Shown: in pieces, positions 53,287-63,230 of the stretch
Position numbering within the stretch: position 1 is the first letter of the stretch
How the letters are laid out: each line of letters begins with the position of its first letter
Assembly (NCBI GenBank): GCA_030065125.1
Contig: JASJDM010000023.1
Coordinates: forward strand, 62,001-126,000
Length of the DNA stretch: 64,000 bases
Source: Lysobacterales bacterium
Lineage (GTDB): Bacteria; Pseudomonadota; Gammaproteobacteria; Xanthomonadales; SZUA-38
Direction: 5' to 3'
Notes under the pieces: generated by a model
Database searches by the model: none
Told to the model about the DNA's origin: nothing
Seen by the model: only the letters and a program-made list of their open reading frames with translations
Position numbers and translations under genes: made by a program

Positions 53287-54684
53287 ATGGAAAGCATGGG
53301 CCGGCGGCTATGGGCCGCGGTGCTTGGTATTGCATGGGTCGTTACCGGCGTCTGGGCGGCTGAAGACGGCCGGCTGGGGCCGGACGAGGACCGGTTCAAA
53401 CAGGAACAATTCGACCGGGCGGATCTTGACCTGCGAACCGTCAGGGCGGCCGGCCTGGTGATGTTCGCTACCCCGTTCAATCACGCTGACGGCTACGGTG
53501 ACGGGCCGGTTAATCCGCTGGATCTGACCAGCCCGGGAGGGCGCCCGACCCTGGGTAACAACGGTACCTTCCTGCGGGTCAACGGCCTGGACGGCCAGAC
53601 CTGCGTGGACTGCCACGCCCTGGTCAGCACCCGGACCGTGCCGCCAAGTTTCGGCGTTGGTGGATTCGGCGGGTTGAACAATGCGCCAATCTTTCAGCCG
53701 ACGGTCATTGACGTCAGCGACACGGCGGAGTCCGGCTTTGCGTTCCTTGACGGTCGCCTGATCGTGCCGCCCCACCTGTTCGGTGCTGGCGCCGTCCAGC
53801 TGCTGGCAGAAGAAATGAGCCGGGAACTGCGGGATATCGGCGACCAGGCCATTTCCAACCCCGGCCAGGCGCTGCCGCTGGTGACCAAGGGAGTGAGCTT
53901 TGGTGTGGCCCTGGCCGATGCTGACGGTGACCTGGACGAGAGCCTGATCGAAGGCGTGGACAGTGACCTGGTGGTGCGCCCCTTCGGCCGCAAAGGGGAG
54001 TTTCCTACCGTTCGGGCCTTCGACGAAGAAGCCATGCGGTTTCATTTCGGCATGGAGCCGGTGGAGGCTGTGGGCGTTGACGTGGATGCCGATGGTGACG
54101 GTGTGGTCAACGAGGCCCTGGTGGGCGAGATGTCCGCCCTGGAGATTTTCCTGACCACCATGGACCGTCCCCATCAGGAAGTAATGAGCGCTGACGCAGT
54201 CAGCGGCTTCGTGCTGTTCAACCAGGCGGGCTGTTCGGACTGCCATCGGCCGGCCCTGAACACGCTGAATTCCCGCCTGGACTACCGGCTGTCCGATGAC
54301 GAGGCTGCATACTTTTCGGTAGACCTTTCCCACGGCCTGACCCGGTTCGCCAGGGACGCTCAGGGTGGACTGATCGTGCCCCTGTTCTCTGACCTGAAGC
54401 GCCACGACATGGGGCCGGGGCTGGCGGAAAATTTCCAGGGCGCTGACGCCCGGATCAACTCGGAATTCATAACCGTCAAGCTGTGGGGCGTGGCGGACTC
54501 GGCCCCGTACCTGCACGACGGGCGGGCCCTGACCCTGGACGAAGCCATCCGCTGGCACGGTGGCGAGGCCCAGTCCGCCCGGGACGCCTACGTAGGCATG
54601 TCCAACGGGGCACGGCGCGCAATCATTGCCTTCCTGGAAACGCTTCGTTTGCCGCGGCATCCCAACGCGGACGTCATCGACTGA
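53287..54684 (+). CDS. Dihaem c-type cytochrome (di-haem oxidoreductase family)
   Basis: A 465-residue exported protein (signal AAVLGIAWVVTGVWA). Two haem c sites: CVDCH (106-110) and CSDCH (316-320). GVGGFGGLNNAPIF, IEGVDSDLVVRPFGRKGEFPTV and DMGPGLAENFQGADARINSEF match the DHOR/cytochrome c peroxidase-like family. ATG 53287 has AGGGGATAGGA just upstream; an in-frame TTG 18 bases earlier is less likely. Calcium-like DxDxDGxxxE sequences are visible (DADGDLDES, DVDADGDGVVNE), perhaps structural. Substrate unknown; likely a periplasmic electron-transfer enzyme. Confidence 0.85.
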   Translation: MESMGRRLWAAVLGIAWVVTGVWAAEDGRLGPDEDRFKQEQFDRADLDLRTVRAAGLVMFATPFNHADGYGDGPVNPLDLTSPGGRPTLGNNGTFLRVNGLDGQTCVDCHALVSTRTVPPSFGVGGFGGLNNAPIFQPTVIDVSDTAESGFAFLDGRLIVPPHLFGAGAVQLLAEEMSRELRDIGDQAISNPGQALPLVTKGVSFGVALADADGDLDESLIEGVDSDLVVRPFGRKGEFPTVRAFDEEAMRFHFGMEPVEAVGVDVDADGDGVVNEALVGEMSALEIFLTTMDRPHQEVMSADAVSGFVLFNQAGCSDCHRPALNTLNSRLDYRLSDDEAAYFSVDLSHGLTRFARDAQGGLIVPLFSDLKRHDMGPGLAENFQGADARINSEFITVKLWGVADSAPYLHDGRALTLDEAIRWHGGEAQSARDAYVGMSNGARRAIIAFLETLRLPRHPNADVID

Positions 54685-54707
54685 CGGGTCGCGGTTTCGG
54701 GCGGCGG

Positions 54708-55784
54708 CTAGCCGGCCCGAAACCAGTGCCGGGTGCGGTTGGCCAGAGCGACCAGCGACAACATCACCGGGACCTCCACCAGCACGCCGACCACGGTGGT
54801 CAGGGCCGCGCCGGAGTTGAGTCCGAACACGCTGATGGCAACAGCTACCGCCAGTTCAAAAAAGTTGGAGGTGCCAATCAGCGCGCACGGCGCCGCCACG
54901 TCGAAAGGTATTTTCCAGACCCTGGCCCAGCCGTACGCCACGAAAAAGATGGCGTAGGTCTGGATGAGCAGGGGAACGGCGATCAGGGCGATCAACAGGG
55001 GGCGGTCCAGGATCAGTTGCCCCTGGAAGCCGAACAGCAGCACCACCGTGGCCAGCAGCCCGAGTACCGAGACCGGCTTGATGCTGCCCGTGAAACGCGC
55101 GACGGCCTCAGCGCCGGATTCGCCCTTGTGCACATGGTTCACCAGCCAGTGCCGGGTCAAGGCTCCCGCCGCCAGCGGAATAACCACGTACAACAGAACC
55201 GACAGCAGCAGGGTTTCCCAGGGCACATCGATATCGGTGACACCCAGCAGCAGGGCCACGATGGGGGCAAAGGCGAAGATCATGACCACGTCGTTCACCG
55301 CCACCTGCACCAGCGTGTAGGTGGCGTCACCCCGGGTCAGCTGGGACCAGACGAAAACCATGGCGGTGCAGGGCGCCGCCCCAAGCAGGATCATGCCGGC
55401 GATGTACTGCTGGGCGTCGGCCGGCTCGATCAGATCCACGAAGATGACTTCGAAAAACAGCACGCCCAGAGCCGCCATGGTGAAAGGCTTGATCAGCCAG
55501 TTGACCACCAAGGTGACGGCCAACCCCTTGGGCCGGTCGCCGATGTGGCTCAGGCTGGCGAAGTCGACGTTCACCATCATGGGATAAACCATGGCCCAGA
55601 TCAGTACCGCTACCACCAGGTTGACCGATGCATACTCCAGGGCGGCCACGGTCTGGAACAGTTCGGGCGCCAGGTTGCCCAGCAGGATGCCGGCCCCGAT
55701 GCACAGGGCAACCCACACCGACAGCCATTTCTCGAAGAAACCGATGCCGGCAGGGGCCGGCTGTTTAACCGCCAGTTCCGCCAT
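54708..55784 (-). CDS. acr3: Arsenite efflux transporter, ACR3 family
   Basis: A 358-residue ten-helix permease expelling As(III). Conserved Cys139 in [17 protein letters not shown] is the family key thiol, and [18 protein letters not shown] has the conserved Glu. [20 protein letters not shown] and [13 protein letters not shown] are also typical. The start overlaps the arsI stop by one base (TGATG). It is the last gene of arsR-arsI-acr3. Confidence 0.93.
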   Translation of the reverse strand: MAELAVKQPAPAGIGFFEKWLSVWVALCIGAGILLGNLAPELFQTVAALEYASVNLVVAVLIWAMVYPMMVNVDFASLSHIGDRPKGLAVTLVVNWLIKPFTMAALGVLFFEVIFVDLIEPADAQQYIAGMILLGAAPCTAMVFVWSQLTRGDATYTLVQVAVNDVVMIFAFAPIVALLLGVTDIDVPWETLLLSVLLYVVIPLAAGALTRHWLVNHVHKGESGAEAVARFTGSIKPVSVLGLLATVVLLFGFQGQLILDRPLLIALIAVPLLIQTYAIFFVAYGWARVWKIPFDVAAPCALIGTSNFFELAVAVAISVFGLNSGAALTTVVGVLVEVPVMLSLVALANRTRHWFRAG

Positions 55785-56218
55785 CAGCCGCAGCAGCCTG
55801 CGCTGCTTTTCATGGCCTCAGGCTGAAGGGACGGTTCGATGTCCTCGCCATACTGTTCCGACGCGCTGTCGGTGAAGAAACCTTCCCAGGACACGCCGTC
55901 GGGGTCCTGGGTCCAGGCCTTGGCGGAATTGGCGTAGCAGCAGGTGACTTCGGGCTGGTCCAGGATCGGCTGGTCCGCGTCCACCATTCGAGCCCGCAGG
56001 CCAGACAGTTCCTCAACGCTGTCCACCTGCAGTCCCAGGTGGTTGATGCCGGAGTTACCATGGCGGGTTGTCACCGAAAAGTTCAGCTGGGGATCATCCA
56101 GCATCCACTTGGCATAGTCCTTCTTGGTGACGCTTGGTGAGGCACCAAACAGGCGGTTGTAAAAGGCGACAGATTCGTCGAGATTTTTGACCGAGAGGTT
56201 CACGTGGAATCGTTTCAT
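55784..56218 (-). CDS. arsI: ArsI/CadI family protein, probable C-As lyase
   Basis: Non-haem Fe(II) vicinal-oxygen-chelate enzyme that splits the C-As bond of trivalent organoarsenicals. The 144-residue product keeps His5 (KRFHVNLSV), His60 (INHLGLQV) and Glu112 (WEGFF) as metal ligands, Cys93-Cys94 ([10 protein letters not shown]) as the thiol pair, and the C-terminal Cys142-Cys143. CadI-type proteins share most of this, so cadmium binding is possible, but position between arsR and acr3 favours arsenic. ATG 56218, 14 bases after the arsR stop region. Confidence 0.9.
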   Translation of the reverse strand: MKRFHVNLSVKNLDESVAFYNRLFGASPSVTKKDYAKWMLDDPQLNFSVTTRHGNSGINHLGLQVDSVEELSGLRARMVDADQPILDQPEVTCCYANSAKAWTQDPDGVSWEGFFTDSASEQYGEDIEPSLQPEAMKSSAGCCG

Positions 56219-56231
56219 AACACTTGCTCCG

Positions 56232-56558
56232 TTAGCACTGCACGGCCTGCAGTACCGGTTCACAGATCGCCTGGTCCGCGCTGCAGCAGTCCTCCATCAG
56301 GAACAGCAGCAGTTGCTGCATGCCGTCATAGTCCGTGGCATACAGAATCTGCCGGCCCTCCCTTTTGCGGGTTATCAAGCCGGCACGGGACAGGATGGAA
56401 AGATGCGACGACATGGTGTTCTGGCGTACCTCCAGGCGATCGGCTACTTCGCCTGCCGGTAATCCGCCTGGGCCTTGTCTGACCAGCAGCCTGAAGACAT
56501 CCAAACGGGTCTCGTTGGCCAGGGCGGCCAGCGCTTCAATGGCGGTTAATTTATCCAT
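56232..56558 (-). CDS. arsR: ArsR family arsenic-responsive repressor
   Basis: A 108-residue winged-helix repressor: ALANETRLDVFRLLVRQGPGGL, RQNTMSSHLSILSRAGLI and REGRQILYATDYDG. The metal site is C-terminal: Cys91-Cys92 (MEDCC), Cys99 and Cys108, like Acidithiobacillus-type ArsR and unlike the classic ELCVCDL type in the DNA helix. It heads arsR-arsI-acr3. Its operator overlaps its own start codon (56557-56580), so autorepression is expected, with release on As(III) or MAs(III) binding. Confidence 0.92.
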   Translation of the reverse strand: MDKLTAIEALAALANETRLDVFRLLVRQGPGGLPAGEVADRLEVRQNTMSSHLSILSRAGLITRKREGRQILYATDYDGMQQLLLFLMEDCCSADQAICEPVLQAVQC

Positions 56559-56580
56559 ATATCGAGTATTATCGATATAT
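56557..56580. promoter_or_regulatory. ArsR operator
   Basis: ATATATCGA (56557-56565), six bases, TCGATATAT (56572-56580): a perfect 9-6-9 AT-rich dyad that overlaps the arsR start codon (56556-56558). It resembles ArsR/SmtB operators (ATA-rich 12-2-12 types). It should repress the ars operon and, being 120 bases from it, perhaps not the divergent AACS gene. Confidence 0.7.
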
Positions 56581-56699
56581 TTTTCCGAACGTCAAGTGGA
56601 AGCTATGGCTGATGACAAAAAGGGGACAGTGCCGAGCGCCAATGGGGTCACCTTGGTATGATTGGAGACCTGTTCCTGGGTAGATAAAAGCGGCATTCA

Positions 56700-58637
<1,938 letters not shown>

Positions 58638-58653
58638 GCCCTGTTGACCGGGT

Positions 58654-58675
58654 GTCCCAGGCACTGGTCTGGGAC
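58654..58675 (+). other. Intergenic hairpin before ETF-QO
   Basis: GTCCCAG (58654-58660), loop of 8, CTGGGAC (58669-58675) between the AACS stop and the ETF-QO start. There is no T run, so it is more likely an mRNA structure than a terminator. Confidence 0.4.
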
Positions 58676-58718
58676 TCGGCCGGAATCGTTGAATCAACAC
58701 TAGAAATCGAGAAGAAAG

Positions 58719-60362
58719 ATGAGTGAAGAAAGAGAGTCAATGGAGTTTGACGTGGTCGTGGTGGGCGGAGGCCCGTCCGGATTGGGAACTGCGATTCGGC
58801 TGATGCAACTCAACCCTGAACTCGAAGTCTGCCTGGTGGAAAAGGGCTCCGAAATCGGCGCGCATATCGTGTCTGGCGCGGTGTTCGAGTCCCGGGTACT
58901 CAGTGAGCTGATCCCCGACTGGGAGGCCCAGGGCGCACCGGTCAAAACCGCCGTGGAGCACGACGAGTTTCACTACCTGAGAGGCGCAACAGCCGCCACA
59001 AAGATCCCCGGGTTCCTGATCCCGTCGCCCATGCGCAACCACGGCAATCACATCATCAGCCTGGGCAATCTGTGCCGCTGGCTGGGAGAGCAGGCGGAAA
59101 ACATGGGAGTGAACGTGTTTCCCGGTTTTGCCGCCAGTGAGGTCATTTACGGTGACAACGGGGAAGTGCAGGGCATCATTACCGGGGACATGGGCGTCGG
59201 CCGCGACGGCCAGCCCAAGGACAGCTACACGCCGGGCTACGAGCTGCGCGCCCGCTACACCGTGTTCTGCGAGGGCTGTCGCGGTCACCTGGGCAAGGAA
59301 CTGGTGGAGCGGTTCGATCTTCGCCAGGGTAAAGATCCCCAGCATTATGGCATTGGCCTGAAAGAGGTATGGACGGTGCCGGCCGAGCAGCACAAGCCCG
59401 GGTTGGTGGTGCATACCCTGGGCTGGCCGGTGGACAATCATACCGAGGCCGGGGGGTTCCTTTATCACTTCGGCGATAACCAGATTTCAGTAGGCTACGT
59501 GGTGGCTCTCAACTACACCAATCCGCACCTCAGCCCGTTCGAAGAGTTCCAGCGCTGGAAGCAGCATCCGGTCATCAAGCAGCATCTGGAAAACGGTACC
59601 CGCGCAGGCTATGGCGCGCGGGCGCTCAACAAGGGCGGGCTGCAGTCGCTGCCCAAGCTCAGCTTCCCGGGCGGCATGCTGGCGGGTTGTGACGCCGGCT
59701 TTCTCAACGCGGTCAAGATCAAGGGCAGCCACACGGCACTCAAGACCGGCATGCTGGCAGCCGAGGCTGTGGCCGCAGCCCTTGCGGCTGGAGACGAGGG
59801 CGGCAGCGACCTGACCGCCTACGAAACCGCGGTGAATGAATCCTGGGTCTACGACGAACTTTACCGGGCCCGGAACTTTGAACCCATGCTGGCAAAGTTT
59901 GGCACCTTCGTGGGCTCAGGAATGACCTGGGTCGACCAGAACATCTTCCGCGGCAAGATGCCGTTCACCATGCGGATGAAGACCCCGGACCACGCCGTCC
60001 TGAAAAAGGCCGCCGCCGCGCCGGCTATCGACTACCCCAAGCCCGACGGCGTCATCAGCTTCGACCGGCTGTCGTCAGTGTTCCTGTCCAGCACCAACCA
60101 CGAGGAAGACCAGCCCTGCCACCTGCAGCTCAAAGACCCCGAACTGCCGATTGCAAAGACATTGCCCCTGTACGACGAACCGGCCCAGCGCTACTGCCCG
60201 GCCGGCGTTTATGAAGTGGTCGAAGAAGACGGTGAAAAACGCTTCCAGATCAATGCCCAGAATTGCGTGCACTGCAAGACCTGCGACATCAAGGAACCGT
60301 CGCAGAATATTCACTGGGTGGTTCCAGAAGGGGGTGGGGGGCCGAATTACAGCAATATGTAG
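58719..60362 (+). CDS. etfD: Electron-transfer flavoprotein-ubiquinone oxidoreductase
   Basis: Inner-membrane FAD/[4Fe-4S] enzyme passing electrons from ETF (beta-oxidation and amino acid dehydrogenases) to ubiquinone. The 547-residue product begins with the FAD loop VVVGGGPSGLGTAIRLMQL. The membrane-facing ubiquinone domain contains QFLAQV-equivalent HTLGWPVDN regions, and the iron-sulfur ligands are Cys493, Cys516, Cys519 and Cys522 (CPAGVYEV, CVHCKTC). It ends in PNYSNM. Position behind AACS and before a FadL-type protein fits lipid and ketone use. Confidence 0.94.
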   Translation: MSEERESMEFDVVVVGGGPSGLGTAIRLMQLNPELEVCLVEKGSEIGAHIVSGAVFESRVLSELIPDWEAQGAPVKTAVEHDEFHYLRGATAATKIPGFLIPSPMRNHGNHIISLGNLCRWLGEQAENMGVNVFPGFAASEVIYGDNGEVQGIITGDMGVGRDGQPKDSYTPGYELRARYTVFCEGCRGHLGKELVERFDLRQGKDPQHYGIGLKEVWTVPAEQHKPGLVVHTLGWPVDNHTEAGGFLYHFGDNQISVGYVVALNYTNPHLSPFEEFQRWKQHPVIKQHLENGTRAGYGARALNKGGLQSLPKLSFPGGMLAGCDAGFLNAVKIKGSHTALKTGMLAAEAVAAALAAGDEGGSDLTAYETAVNESWVYDELYRARNFEPMLAKFGTFVGSGMTWVDQNIFRGKMPFTMRMKTPDHAVLKKAAAAPAIDYPKPDGVISFDRLSSVFLSSTNHEEDQPCHLQLKDPELPIAKTLPLYDEPAQRYCPAGVYEVVEEDGEKRFQINAQNCVHCKTCDIKEPSQNIHWVVPEGGGGPNYSNM

Positions 60363-60383
60363 GGCGCTCCCTTTGGTCGCGCC

Positions 60384-60608
60384 GTGACTCGGTGACTCCG
60401 TGACTAGGTCACTGGGGTGATCAGAGATGTACGTGAGCAAACCATGCTCCGCCAACTACACAGAATTCCATCGCTTCATCGGTAGCCGATACAGCGAGCC
60501 CCGACTACCTAGTCACCTAGTCACGGAGTCACCTAGTCACGCGTGAGCGCAGCGAACGGAGTCACGGAGTCACGGAGTCACGGAGTCACGGGTTCGCGCC
60601 AGCGAACC
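60384..60608. repeat. Repeat element C: 8-base tandem arms around a shared core
   Basis: Left arm 60384-60415: GTGACTCG, GTGACTCC, GTGACTAG, GTCACTGG. Core 60416-60508 contains CTCCGCCAACTACACAG and ATCGGTAGCCGAT and is nearly identical to element D. Right arm 60509-60589: CTAGTCAC twice, GGAGTCAC, CTAGTCAC, a 17-base GCGTGAGCGCAGCGAAC insert as in element B, then GGAGTCAC four times. It ends with the GGTTCGC/GCGAACC hairpin (60591-60608). It directly follows the ETF-QO stop and abuts the 60612 gene. Confidence 0.87.
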
Positions 60609-60611
60609 TCC

Positions 60612-61424
60612 TCACCCCTCCGCCTGCCGCATGATCAACTTCTGCAGATCCGAGTACTCCTGGTAGCCCGGATCCACCGGCGAGAACTCATCCTGCTGGG
60701 CCGACAGCCGCATGGCGTCCATGGCGCAGCGCCAGTTGCCCAGCTTGGAGTGGGCCTGGGCGATCTGGTAGTAGGGGAGGTAGTTGGTGAACCACATGCC
60801 GTACATGCGGGAATTGCGCTTGGAGTCTTCCCGCAGGTTGGCGGCCAGGATCAGTTCGTCCAGGGCGCGCTGGGGATCGCCGGCTTCCATCAGTTCCAGC
60901 CCGTACTCGTAGTGAAAATACCAGGGCAGGTTGTCGCTGGCGATCTTTTCTGAAAGCGCACAGCGGCGCAGCACCTGGGTACGGATCTGGCGGGCTTCCT
61001 GGCCGGACAGCGTGTAGTCGCTGCGCTCGAATTCGCGGTAGTCACCTTGAGAGGTGTCGGCCACCATCTGCTCATCAGTCGCCATGATGGCCAGGGCATA
61101 CCGGTCCCAAAGGTTGCGACCCATGAAGCTGCGCGCCACCACACCCTGTTGACCGCTTTCCCGCAGCGCTTCCCGGGCCTGGTCATTGGCGCCCGCCTGA
61201 TGATAGGCCACGGCCAGGTTGAGATACGGCAGGTAGTCCAGCTTGCCGTTTGTGGCCAGAGAGGCCTGTGGGTTCCCCTCGATGGCCTTGGTAAAGGCGC
61301 CAATGGCGGCCTGGTACTGTCCACGCTCCAGGCTCTCAAGTCCGTATCGATAGTCGTCGTCCCATCCACCGGCGGTGGCGGCGAGGGAAAACGTTAGAAG
61401 CAGGAAGGCGGGTAGTTGGTTCAT
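60612..61424 (-). CDS. Exported TPR-like protein between repeat elements C and D
   Basis: A 270-residue protein with a signal peptide (LPAFLLLTFSLAATAGG). Residues 25-95 (YGLESLERGQYQAAIGAFTKAIEGN, quoted as YGLESLERGQYQAA and IGAFTKAIEGN) and 195-255 (EYGLELMEAGDPQRALDEL) are tetratricopeptide repeats. The middle holds Asp/Glu-rich and aromatic segments. No catalytic motif. The function is unknown; a periplasmic scaffold is plausible. Its 5' and 3' flanks are the two most similar elements of the repeat family, so the gene sits in a cassette-like position. Confidence 0.7.
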   Translation of the reverse strand: MNQLPAFLLLTFSLAATAGGWDDDYRYGLESLERGQYQAAIGAFTKAIEGNPQASLATNGKLDYLPYLNLAVAYHQAGANDQAREALRESGQQGVVARSFMGRNLWDRYALAIMATDEQMVADTSQGDYREFERSDYTLSGQEARQIRTQVLRRCALSEKIASDNLPWYFHYEYGLELMEAGDPQRALDELILAANLREDSKRNSRMYGMWFTNYLPYYQIAQAHSKLGNWRCAMDAMRLSAQQDEFSPVDPGYQEYSDLQKLIMRQAEG

Positions 61425-61470
61425 GGTGCACCTGTGGATCGTGTGATGCTTTCAGGATAGTCGAAGAATC

Positions 61471-61656
61471 GTGACTCTGTGGCTCCGTGGCTCCGTGGCT
61501 CCGTGACTCCGTGACTAGGTGACCGGGTGATCAGGGATTTGCGTGAGCAAAAACTTTCCGTGCTCCGCCAACTACACAGAATTCCATCGGTTTATCGGTA
61601 GCCGATACAGCGAGCCCCGACTACCTAGTCACGGAGTCACGGAGTCACCTAGTCAC
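61471..61656. repeat. Repeat element D: 8-base tandem arms around the same core as C
   Basis: Left arm 61471-61534: GTGACTCT, GTGGCTCC three times, GTGACTCC, GTGACTAG, GTGACCGG, GTGATCAG. Core 61535-61624 matches the core of element C over about 75 bases, with a few substitutions and a 7-base difference near its left end. Right arm 61625-61656: CTAGTCAC, GGAGTCAC twice, CTAGTCAC. A TTCGCG/CGCGAA end-hairpin follows (61660-61674). Both C and D read in the same direction, so they are direct copies about 1.1 kb apart. Confidence 0.87.
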
Positions 61657-61679
61657 GGGATTCGCGTTCGCGAACCCAC

Positions 61680-63107
61680 TCAATCAAATCTGTAAATACC
61701 GGAAAGCACAATATTGTCCACCGCATCTGAAGCTTCATAGGCCAGATCCAGCTGCAGGTTGCGGAACACGGCACCCAGTCCGAAGGTGTAATGGGTGTCT
61801 TCGGTGTCCAGGATCTGGAAGCCGTCGTGATCCCGTTCTTCGAAGATGCCGGCGCGAACGGTGAATACGTTGAACAGGTCACCGCTCAGGGGAAACACTT
61901 TTTCTACGCCGACGTGGTAGGTCAACTCGTCGGAGATGTTTTCACCCGCCAGCGAGTTGTCCCGGAAGCCCAGGCTGTTCAGGCGCGGATCGGGAAGGTC
62001 TTCATAGTCCACCAGATTCAGGTCGATGGACAGCAGCAGGGTGTCGCTGGGCCGCAGGGCCAGGCCAAAGGTAAGGCGGTCCGGAATGCCGATTTCCTGG
62101 TTGCCGGGGACTACGCGGCCGCCGTTCAGGCTGTCGATCACTTCCGGGATCAATGCAAATACGGCGTTGCAGAAATCGGTCAGTTCGCCGGAGCCGACGC
62201 ACTGCAGGATTTCCTGCTGGTTGACCACGCCGGGAATGCTGTAGCTACCGCCTTCCTTGTACACCAGTCCCAGGGACCAGGCGCCGTTAGGGTTGATCAG
62301 GATTCCGGCATTGAATACGACATCAGAGTCGTCGCCGTTCAACGTACTGTTGCCAATCAGCCGGTCATCGATGACCGCGGCAAACTCAGCCGGGGTGCCC
62401 AGGGGCGGGCCCAGTTCGGGATCGGAGAAGATAAACTCGATGTCCAGCACGTCCTCGATGAGGATGGACTCCGAGGCTTGTACCTCCATGTCGACGTTTT
62501 TGATGGTGAGCCCCAGGCTGATCATGTCATTCACCCGAAAGGCTCCGGAAATGCCGTAGCCGTCGACCTCGGCCGACAGGGCATTGGTGTTCAGGTAGTT
62601 GTCCAGGAAGACGTCACTGGTGACGTCGTCAGTGGGTGCCGTGGCGTCGATGGCAAGCTGGTTCTGGTAGAAAGCCGAAAAGGTCCAGCGGTCAAATGGT
62701 TTGACCCAGCTGGCGAAGGACACCTCGCTGCCGCTGTCTTCGAAGGTCTTGATCAAAGCTGCCGGAGTGTCGCCACCGAATGAGAAACCCGGGTCCAGGG
62801 CCTCCGGGTCGGCAAAGGGCACGCTGTAGTCGGAATCCCGGAAATGAATGGAGAACTCCGACTGATTGAGAATGGTCAGCCCGGCGGGATTGGCTTCCGC
62901 GGCTGTAGCGTCATCGGCCACGGCAGCAAAGGCACCGGCCAGACCCAGCGCCCTGGCTCCCGGGGGCAGCAGGTCCACCGGAAGTCCCGGAAATCCTGTC
63001 GAGGCGAACTCGCGGTCCGGAAGGACAATGGGTTCCTGGGTTTGAGCTGTCACCCATTGGGGCAGCAATAAGGCGGCCGCAAGCAGCCCGAGTCTATAAT
63101 TACGCAT
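61680..63107 (-). CDS. OMPP1/FadL-type outer-membrane protein
   Basis: A 475-residue outer-membrane barrel (signal LLAAALLLPQWVTAQ). DLLPPGARALGLAGAFAAVADDATAAEANPAG is reduced here to its key parts GARALGLAGAFAAVADD and ATAAEANPAGLT, the FadL N-terminal hatch signature. The repeated beta-strand pattern ends in SGIYRFD with aromatic residue near the C-terminus. It likely imports long-chain fatty acids or other hydrophobic compounds; with ETF-QO, AACS and AceK it makes sense as an entry point for lipids. TTGACA occurs on this strand at 63205-63200, about 95 bases upstream. Confidence 0.88.
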   Translation of the reverse strand: MRNYRLGLLAAALLLPQWVTAQTQEPIVLPDREFASTGFPGLPVDLLPPGARALGLAGAFAAVADDATAAEANPAGLTILNQSEFSIHFRDSDYSVPFADPEALDPGFSFGGDTPAALIKTFEDSGSEVSFASWVKPFDRWTFSAFYQNQLAIDATAPTDDVTSDVFLDNYLNTNALSAEVDGYGISGAFRVNDMISLGLTIKNVDMEVQASESILIEDVLDIEFIFSDPELGPPLGTPAEFAAVIDDRLIGNSTLNGDDSDVVFNAGILINPNGAWSLGLVYKEGGSYSIPGVVNQQEILQCVGSGELTDFCNAVFALIPEVIDSLNGGRVVPGNQEIGIPDRLTFGLALRPSDTLLLSIDLNLVDYEDLPDPRLNSLGFRDNSLAGENISDELTYHVGVEKVFPLSGDLFNVFTVRAGIFEERDHDGFQILDTEDTHYTFGLGAVFRNLQLDLAYEASDAVDNIVLSGIYRFD

Positions 63108-63199
63108 GAGAAAATCCCCGCTTTTCAGTCAGCTGAATTCCAGATTGAGGAAAAAAATACCCTGCTCGATTAGCTTAGTGAAGCACCGGTCATGGGGGT

Positions 63200-63205
63200 T
63201 GTCAA
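63200..63205 (-). promoter_or_regulatory. Possible -35 element of the FadL-type gene
   Basis: TTGACA on the minus strand, 95 bases before the ATG at 63107. The best downstream partner (TCACTA, spacing 18) is poor, so only the -35 is listed. The 123-base gap otherwise shows AT-rich sequence with a T run and no further feature. Confidence 0.3.
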
Positions 63206-63230
63206 TTGAGGAAATGACGGCTTGCTTATG

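Noticed and set aside
53308..54660. Minus-strand open frame (450 codons) antisense to the dihaem cytochrome
   Set aside because: The plus strand has two CxxCH sites and a signal peptide; the opposite frame has no pattern.
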